Shown here piece after piece: positions 6,763 through 11,369 of a stretch of 11,369 nucleotides of DNA. This DNA comes from Clostridiales bacterium (GTDB lineage Bacteria; Bacillota; Clostridia; Oscillospirales; QAMX01). The stretch covers positions 1 to 11,369 of the forward strand of contig JAEERN010000228.1 of assembly GCA_016285815.1 (NCBI GenBank), read 5' to 3'. The notes beneath the pieces are model-generated. The model was not told where the DNA came from and ran no database searches. It saw nothing but the letters and a program-made list of their open reading frames with translations. A program made the translations under genes and the position numbers. The stretch's first letter is position 1; every line of letters starts with the position of its first letter.

Positions 6763-6791
6763 ATTGTACCACGGTTTTGCGGAAGCTTCAA
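6763..6791 (-). promoter_or_regulatory. Sigma-A-type promoter for the 5629-6720 gene
   Basis: Read leftward, TTGAAG (6791-6786) and TACAAT (6768-6763) are separated by exactly 17 nt. Transcription should start near 6756, about 36 nt before the ATG, with GGGAGG between. It lies after the bioY terminator, so the downstream gene is transcribed on its own. Confidence 0.78.
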
Positions 6792-6863
6792 CCCGCTTCG
6801 CGGGCCGCCCCGGCTTTTTTTCAGCAGGTCCGCCGCCTGGCGGGCGCGGCGGACGGCACACGC

Positions 6864-6908
6864 AAAAAGAGCGGGACGGCCTTCCCCGTTTCCGGGGAGA
6901 CCGTCCCG
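6864..6908 (-). terminator. Rho-independent terminator after bioY
   Basis: Read leftward, the outer stem CGGGACGG/CCGTCCCG (6908-6901 with 6879-6872) and the inner stem CCCCG/CGGGG close on a GAAA tetraloop. TCTTTTT follows, with its T-run at 6868-6864. It starts 16 nt after the bioY stop. Confidence 0.87.
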
Positions 6909-6924
6909 TTCGGTCCGTTCCGGT

Positions 6925-7497
6925 TCAGTTGAACTTGCCGGGCAGGCGCTTTTCCAACAGGCCGGCCGTGGTCAGGGCCAGCGCCAGCTTGGCCGCGTCC
7001 GGCAGCACGAAGGGCACGACGCACCACATCAGCGCGGTGCCGAAGCTGACGGCTCCGCCGCCGCCGTAGACGTGAGCGAACCACAGCGTGCCGAAGGCAT
7101 AGCACAGCAGAAGCCCCACGGAGAGCGAAACGACCTTCACCGCGGTGCCGCGGCCGAACCGGGCCGTTGCGACCCAATAGCACAGGGCGATGGCCAGAAA
7201 GCCCACGAGATACCCGCCCGTGGCGCCGAGCAGCGAGCCGAGTCCGCCGCTGAACTCCGCGAACACCGGGACTCCCACCGCGCCCAGCAGCAGGTATACC
7301 GTCACCGCCAGCGTGCCGCGCTTTCCGCCCAGCAGGGACAGCGTGAAGAACACGGCGAAGGTCTGAAGCGTATAGGGCACGGCGCCGGGGATGGACGTCC
7401 ACGAGCAGACCGCGATCAGCACCGCGGCCAGCGCGATATAGGCCATGTCGACGGCCTTGAGCCGGCGGCCGTTGGAAAGTTTCTTGGTGTCTGTCAT
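6925..7497 (-). CDS. bioY: BioY, biotin-binding S-component of an ECF transporter
   Basis: Integral membrane protein that binds biotin and delivers it through an energy-coupling-factor transporter. It has 190 residues, the usual BioY length, with about six hydrophobic segments. Family landmarks seen: VPYTLQTFAVFF (40-51), GGKRGTLAVTVYLLLG (57-72), GVPVFAEFSGG (75-85), GATGGYLVGF (91-100) and PFVLPDAAK (162-170). The start at 7497 (MTDTKK) is preferred over an in-frame ATG 14 codons upstream: it has GAGG upstream and gives the standard BioY N-terminus. No ecfA, ecfT or biotin synthesis genes are nearby, so it probably uses a shared ECF module encoded elsewhere. I see no TTGTTAACC-type BirA operator and no clear promoter in the 100 nt upstream, so it may be read from the PHP gene transcript. 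It is probably functionally unrelated to the sugar genes. Confidence 0.94.
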   Translation of the reverse strand: MTDTKKLSNGRRLKAVDMAYIALAAVLIAVCSWTSIPGAVPYTLQTFAVFFTLSLLGGKRGTLAVTVYLLLGAVGVPVFAEFSGGLGSLLGATGGYLVGFLAIALCYWVATARFGRGTAVKVVSLSVGLLLCYAFGTLWFAHVYGGGGAVSFGTALMWCVVPFVLPDAAKLALALTTAGLLEKRLPGKFN

Positions 7498-7551
7498 GAA
7501 AAAGGATCCTCGTTTTTTTCTTTTTGGGGAACGCGCCAAAGGAGACGGGCG

Positions 7552-7583
7552 CGCCGCCGCGCGGACGCATCCGCGCGGCGGCG
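7552..7583. other. Perfect 14-bp GC hairpin between the PHP gene and bioY
   Basis: CGCCGCCGCGCGGA (7552-7565) pairs with 7570-7583 around a 4-nt loop. On the + strand, seven Ts (7593-7599) follow after a gap, which would suit a rightward terminator, but no rightward gene ends here. On the transcribed leftward strand the seven As come first and no U-tract follows. It could slow or process the PHP-bioY transcript, or simply be GC-rich spacer. Confidence 0.5.
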
Positions 7584-7597
7584 AACGGTCTGTTTTT

Positions 7598-8971
7598 TTA
7601 GAACTTGAAGTATTTGGCCAGCAGCCTGTCGGTCCGTCCCGCCAGCGCGCTCAGCTCTTCCGCCGTGGCCTCGCCGTTCAGATAACGGTTCATCATGAGG
7701 CCCTCTTCAAAGCAGTATTCGTCGTGGAGCGGGAAATAATTGTCCAGCAGGAAGCGCGCGTAGCGCACGAAGCGAAGCTCGCCCGCCAGATGGTATTCCG
7801 GGCTGATGCGGCCCACCGCCACCGAGTAGAAGTCCGTGACGGACCGGACCAGCGCGGCCCGCTCGTTGGCCGGCGAGAACACCAGCGTCTGGCCGATGTT
7901 CCAGTTGACGTTGTTGGTGGTGCCGTGGCTGTCGCTGGAGCCCACGACGGGGAACCGGATGCCTTTGGCCCGCGCCTCGTTGTAGTGGACCACCTGGAAC
8001 TCGTTCTGGTCGAGGTACCGCTCGCCGCCCAGCACCTCGAAGGCGCTGAACTGGTTGCGCTCGAACAGATAGTCGACCAGCTTTTCCGACACGTGGAAGG
8101 TGTTGTTGATCCAATAGGGGTGGGCGAAAATGGCGAGGCCGCCCGCCGCCTGGACCTGCTTGAAGCACCACTCACAGGAGGCCGCCGTAAAGGACGGAAC
8201 GCCCTCGGGATACTCGTTGGCCGCCTCGATGGCCTCGACCTGGCGGTAATACTCCGCCCGGTCTATGACCGGCGGGCACTCGTCCGGCGCGATGCTCCGG
8301 ACCGCCGGATCGTCGCCCCACTCCTCGTGCTGGCCCTCGCCGTTGTGAAGGCCGTTGATGCTCCACTTGCCGCCGAAGTTGACGATGTGGACGTCGTTGT
8401 CCGGCAGGTGGATCTCTTCGCCCGGAACGATGTTCAGCGCGATCTTCGCGTCCCGATAGGCGTCGCGGGCGATCAGGGACGGGGTATAGCGGCGGTGGTC
8501 GGTAATGGCGATGAAGTCATAGCCTCCCTTGCGGTAGTTGGCCGCCACATAGGCGGGGTCCTCTTTGCCGTCGGAATAGCGGGTGTGGATGTGCATATCG
8601 CCCAGATAGGGGTAGCGGCCCGCCAGATCCTCGCCCACAGAGTACACGGCCAGCTGGACCAGCCGCTCGCGGTCCTCGGGATCCTCGCTCTTGAAGATGC
8701 GGATGAAGTGCTGCTGTTCGCCGTGGAAAACGGCGGTGAACCGCAGACAGCCGTCCGCCGACGGAGTCACGAAAATGGTCCGGAAGGCCGAGGGGGCGTC
8801 GTTGTGGGGCCAGTCCCGCTCCAGCAGCGGCAGCAGCTGGATGCGATAGGGGCGGTCTTCGAACTTCGGCAGCACCCGCAGGCCCGTCCGCTGCTTCACG
8901 GTGATCTCCACCGGAACGTCCGCCCGGAACACCTTGGGCCACACGTCATAATAACAGAGTTCAGTCTTCAT
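7598..8971 (-). CDS. PHP-domain metallohydrolase (CehA/McbA-like) with N-terminal beta domain
   Basis: 457 residues, a probable metal-dependent phosphoesterase or related hydrolase. The PHP active site is complete by eye: GDMHIHTRYSDG (124-135; H127, H129, D134), ITDH (156-159), PGEE (183-186), H195, FAHPYW (282-287; H284) and SSDSHG (345-350; D347, H349). About 120 residues before the PHP domain form a beta-rich region, the arrangement seen in many CehA/McbA-type proteins. There is no signal peptide or DNA polymerase module, so it is a free cytosolic enzyme. The start at 8971 has AGGAA 8 nt upstream. It lies 40 nt after the GH38-like stop with no terminator between, so the two are almost certainly one operon. 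That pairing suggests it removes a phosphate or another ester from a sugar or mannoside handled by the GH38-like enzyme (inference). Confidence 0.88.
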   Translation of the reverse strand: MKTELCYYDVWPKVFRADVPVEITVKQRTGLRVLPKFEDRPYRIQLLPLLERDWPHNDAPSAFRTIFVTPSADGCLRFTAVFHGEQQHFIRIFKSEDPEDRERLVQLAVYSVGEDLAGRYPYLGDMHIHTRYSDGKEDPAYVAANYRKGGYDFIAITDHRRYTPSLIARDAYRDAKIALNIVPGEEIHLPDNDVHIVNFGGKWSINGLHNGEGQHEEWGDDPAVRSIAPDECPPVIDRAEYYRQVEAIEAANEYPEGVPSFTAASCEWCFKQVQAAGGLAIFAHPYWINNTFHVSEKLVDYLFERNQFSAFEVLGGERYLDQNEFQVVHYNEARAKGIRFPVVGSSDSHGTTNNVNWNIGQTLVFSPANERAALVRSVTDFYSVAVGRISPEYHLAGELRFVRYARFLLDNYFPLHDEYCFEEGLMMNRYLNGEATAEELSALAGRTDRLLAKYFKF

Positions 8972-9011
8972 CGTTCGTTCCTTTCTTATTTCCCGCCGCG
9001 CGGCCGGTCCG

Positions 9012-11369
9012 TCAGCGCAGCGTGATGATCTCGAATCGGCCCGCCGTGTGCGGGTCGCGGTCCGCGGGCCGTCCCCACAGGTCGCACTTTTTTCCCTCGT
9101 GCTCCTCCAGCGCGCAGGTATAGCGCAACGGCGCCGGCTCTTCCCGACAGCTGAACAGCCGGATGCTCCAGCCGCCGTTCTCCGGGATCGCGCCCGTCAC
9201 CGTCAGCGCGCCGTCGTCGGTGGAGAACACCGTCTTGCCCGCCGTGTCCGGCGCGCCCGCCAGCCGGGCGACGAACATGGGCTCGCCCGCTCTCGCGAAC
9301 TCCCGCTCGACGCACGCCTCCAGCGCGTTGCCCCGGTGCGGGAACAGAGACCAGCAAAGCTCCGGCCGTCCCGTCAGCTCGTAGTCGCCCCAGAAAAAGC
9401 CCGCGAAGCTTCCGAATCCCACGGTCATGGTCAAAAGGCCGTCCCGGAAGGAATAGCCGTTCACCCGGTCGCTCAGGACGGCGACGCCCCGGGTCTCGTC
9501 CGCGCTGCAGACGTCGATCCAGTCGTTGACGATGTTGTGGCGGATCTCACCCCAGTCGATGAACGAGGTCCCGCTGCCGAGCCTGCTGCGGCAAACGTCG
9601 TACGGCGCGCCCTTGAAGACCGCGTCGTCCCCGTTTCCGAAGGGCACCGCCACGGCCAGCTTCAGTTCTTCGTTATAGCCCGCGCGGCGGCGATAGTTGT
9701 GGGGCGCGTTTTCCGGCGGCATCTCGGGGTCGCCCACCCGTTCCGGACTTCTGAAGTCCACCGAGGTGACGAAGTCGATGCGCCGCCCCGTCCGGGTGAC
9801 GCGGACGACGTTGGTGAACGCGTGGCCGCCCACCGTGCCGCTGACAGCCAGAACGGTGCGCAGCGACGTGTTCTCCAGCACGCGGACCGAGGCCGCCTGC
9901 TCCATAGAGTCGCACAGTCGCCCGGCCTTGTGGAAAAAGCCGCGCAAGTATCCCAGAGGACGGTCCGGCTCGACCCACTCGGTGCCGTCCGCCCGCTCGC
10001 GCAGGCGCGTGATCGCGCCGCCGCGGGACAGGTCCAGCGTCATCTCCCACACGTCGGTGACGACGTCCACCCGGTCTCCGGAGACGGTCGCCATTCCCTC
10101 GAACGGCCGCGGCTCGCGGGTCAGCTCCACGCGGTATTCGCGGCAGCCGATCCCCCGGGTCTCGGCCACGAACGTCAGATCCAGCGCCTCTTCCGACCCG
10201 TCGGGGTACAGCCGGGGCTTCGGCACCGGGTCGCCCGGCAGCAGCACGCCGTTGGCGTCGTACCCGAAGCTGGAATAGTTCACTCCGCTGCAGCAGGACG
10301 GGACCTCCCGTCCCTCCGGATCGAAGACCCGGGCGCCGCGCCAGCCCTGCGGCAGACCGAGTCGGATGGAGACGCAGTCCCGGTCCGGCTGGGGCATGGT
10401 GCTGAACACGCCCAGGCAGATCTCATTCTCCGCCGGGCGCAGCCCGGCCGACAGATCCGTCATGGCCGCCACCGCGTCCGCCTTCAGACTGGCGGCGATC
10501 TCCCCGGCGTGGGCGCCCCGGTCCCGGACAAACTCCTGCCAGCGCGGCGACATGGCGCAGATATAGGCGTCGTGGTGCTGGCACCACAGCAGCGCGTCCC
10601 ACGCGTCGGCCAGCCGCTCCGCCGCCCGGGCGGGCAGCACGCCGAGGCTGTCCGCCAGCATGCAGAGCTTTTCGATCCGGGGCAGCTCGCGCTCCAGCGC
10701 GCGGGCGCGGCGCGTGACCGCCGTCAGCTCCGGCGTGCCCCACGGAAGGGCGCAGAGGACGTCCTCCTGCGAGAAGTCCACGTCTCCCTCCATCCGGTCG
10801 CCGAAGCGCCGGAAGTATTCGCGATAGGTCAGATACTCGATGTCCTCGCCCTCGACCATGGGGTGGGCCAGCCAGCCCAGATCCTGGAAGGTCATCCCGT
10901 TGGCCGCCGGGATGCCCATGGCCGCGCAGCGGTCCGCCAGCGTGTGGACGTTCTCGCGGTCATAGCCCGAGGCGTCCGTGGCGCAGCAGTCGTAAAGCTC
11001 TTCGCAGGCATAGCGCACCACCGCGGGGATCCAGGTGCCGTCCGGCGCGTGCAGACGGACGATGCCGCCCGGCATCCTGGCCATATAGCCGCCCCAGCAG
11101 GTGGAATTCTTCAGGCTCATCCGCTCAAAGCCGAGTCCGCGCAGGATCTGCGGCAGCTGGGACGTGAAGCACGGCTCCTGCACCGCATAGGTGTCCACCC
11201 GGGTACCGGGGAACAGCCCCTCGATCATGGAGATGCCCCGGCGCAGCTGGCGCACGGTGCTCTCGCCGCTGATGGCCCAGTTGAAGGGCTGGGCATAGGC
11301 GCCGTTCAGGAACTCGAGCCGCCCCGCCGTGTCCTTTCCGCAGGCGAAGTCGCGCAGGCGCAGATAGAC
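9012..11369 (-). CDS. GH38-like alpha-mannosidase family protein, N-terminus cut by window
   Basis: 785 visible residues, with the start beyond base 11369. The reading frame is open to the edge, so the GTG at 11255 is internal. Related to glycoside hydrolase family 38, zinc-dependent alpha-mannosidases. Seen: NGAYAQPFNW and SGEST early in the visible part; SQLPQILRGLGF (bases 11166-11131), the family block after the nucleophile; a helical stretch with TRRARALERELPRIEKL; WCQHHDAY (bases 10587-10564), matching GH38 QHHDA with a zinc-ligand His; then long beta-domains ending with SLFPHRGN and a tail typical of GH38 C-terminal regions. The usual D-x-FGHS motif reads QEPCFTS here, so the nucleophile/zinc Asp is replaced by Gln or offset Glu. 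The first zinc HxD motif lies outside the window. It is operonic with the downstream PHP gene. Probably an intracellular mannosidase-like enzyme with altered chemistry. Confidence 0.82.
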   Translation of the reverse strand, partial: VYLRLRDFACGKDTAGRLEFLNGAYAQPFNWAISGESTVRQLRRGISMIEGLFPGTRVDTYAVQEPCFTSQLPQILRGLGFERMSLKNSTCWGGYMARMPGGIVRLHAPDGTWIPAVVRYACEELYDCCATDASGYDRENVHTLADRCAAMGIPAANGMTFQDLGWLAHPMVEGEDIEYLTYREYFRRFGDRMEGDVDFSQEDVLCALPWGTPELTAVTRRARALERELPRIEKLCMLADSLGVLPARAAERLADAWDALLWCQHHDAYICAMSPRWQEFVRDRGAHAGEIAASLKADAVAAMTDLSAGLRPAENEICLGVFSTMPQPDRDCVSIRLGLPQGWRGARVFDPEGREVPSCCSGVNYSSFGYDANGVLLPGDPVPKPRLYPDGSEEALDLTFVAETRGIGCREYRVELTREPRPFEGMATVSGDRVDVVTDVWEMTLDLSRGGAITRLRERADGTEWVEPDRPLGYLRGFFHKAGRLCDSMEQAASVRVLENTSLRTVLAVSGTVGGHAFTNVVRVTRTGRRIDFVTSVDFRSPERVGDPEMPPENAPHNYRRRAGYNEELKLAVAVPFGNGDDAVFKGAPYDVCRSRLGSGTSFIDWGEIRHNIVNDWIDVCSADETRGVAVLSDRVNGYSFRDGLLTMTVGFGSFAGFFWGDYELTGRPELCWSLFPHRGNALEACVEREFARAGEPMFVARLAGAPDTAGKTVFSTDDGALTVTGAIPENGGWSIRLFSCREEPAPLRYTCALEEHEGKKCDLWGRPADRDPHTAGRFEIITLR

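Noticed and set aside
6721..6861. Upstream start for the 5629-6720 gene
   Set aside because: The extension overlaps the TTGAAG-N17-TACAAT promoter and encodes Pro/Gly/Arg-rich filler; the ATG at 6720 has the ribosome binding site.
7498..7597. Possible BirA-type biotin operator or riboswitch ahead of bioY
   Set aside because: No TTGTTAACC-like half sites are present. The only structure is the GC hairpin, which has no known link to biotin control.
5287..7608. Very long open frame on the + strand opposite the unrecognised gene and bioY
   Set aside because: Its translation is Arg/Ala/Pro/Gly-rich low-complexity sequence with no recognisable motif. The opposite strand holds genes with ribosome binding sites, promoters and terminators. 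Long antisense frames are expected in GC-rich coding DNA.
7445..9025. Long open frame on the + strand opposite the PHP gene
   Set aside because: It mirrors the PHP gene codon for codon and shows no family motif or ribosome binding site, whereas the opposite frame has every PHP metal ligand.

Overview
The window looks like a chromosomal stretch from a GC-rich member of the Firmicutes, probably an uncultured gut or rumen clostridial lineage. The grounds are strong GGAGG-type ribosome binding sites, sigma-A-like promoters with 17-nt spacers, hairpin-plus-U-tract terminators, a Gram-positive-style lipoprotein signal peptide and an ECF-type biotin transporter subunit. The taxonomic guess is an inference from style. 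There are no rRNAs, tRNAs, CRISPR arrays, insertion sequences or phage genes.

Layout. On the left, a three-gene operon runs leftward in transcription order: an L-fucose mutarotase homologue (fucU, 1798-2226), a ROK-family sugar kinase (845-1744) and a polysaccharide-deacetylase-like metalloenzyme (1-834, cut off by the window edge). Its promoter overlaps, face to face, the promoter of a rightward single gene for a Gfo/Idh/MocA sugar oxidoreductase (2367-3503). That gene ends in a clear terminator. A separately promoted lipoprotein solute-binding protein of an ABC sugar importer follows (3774-5189). It is bounded by its own terminator and has no permease or ATPase beside it.

The right half is all leftward. 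A large GH38-like alpha-mannosidase, missing its N-terminus at the window edge (9012-11369), is followed 40 nt later by a PHP-domain metallohydrolase (7598-8971). After a 100-nt gap holding a 14-bp perfect hairpin comes bioY (6925-7497), with a good terminator. Last is an unrecognised carbohydrate-enzyme-like protein (5629-6720) with its own promoter and a weaker terminator. It converges on the solute-binding protein gene.

How the genes may work together (inference). Most products fit uptake and intracellular breakdown of a sugar or short glycan. The lipoprotein captures an oligosaccharide. GH38-like and possibly unknown hydrolases cleave it. FucU equilibrates anomers, the ROK protein phosphorylates a sugar, and the Gfo/Idh enzyme oxidises a sugar or cyclitol. 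The deacetylase-like and PHP enzymes may remove acyl or phosphoryl groups. No substrate can be fixed from sequence: fucI, fucK, fucA and transport permeases are absent here. bioY is a housekeeping biotin-uptake gene and probably an unrelated neighbour.

Most notable points are the head-on promoters sharing their -10 bases, the departure of the GH38-like protein from the usual catalytic aspartate motif, the unrecognised 363-residue family, and the isolated, apparently highly expressed solute-binding protein.
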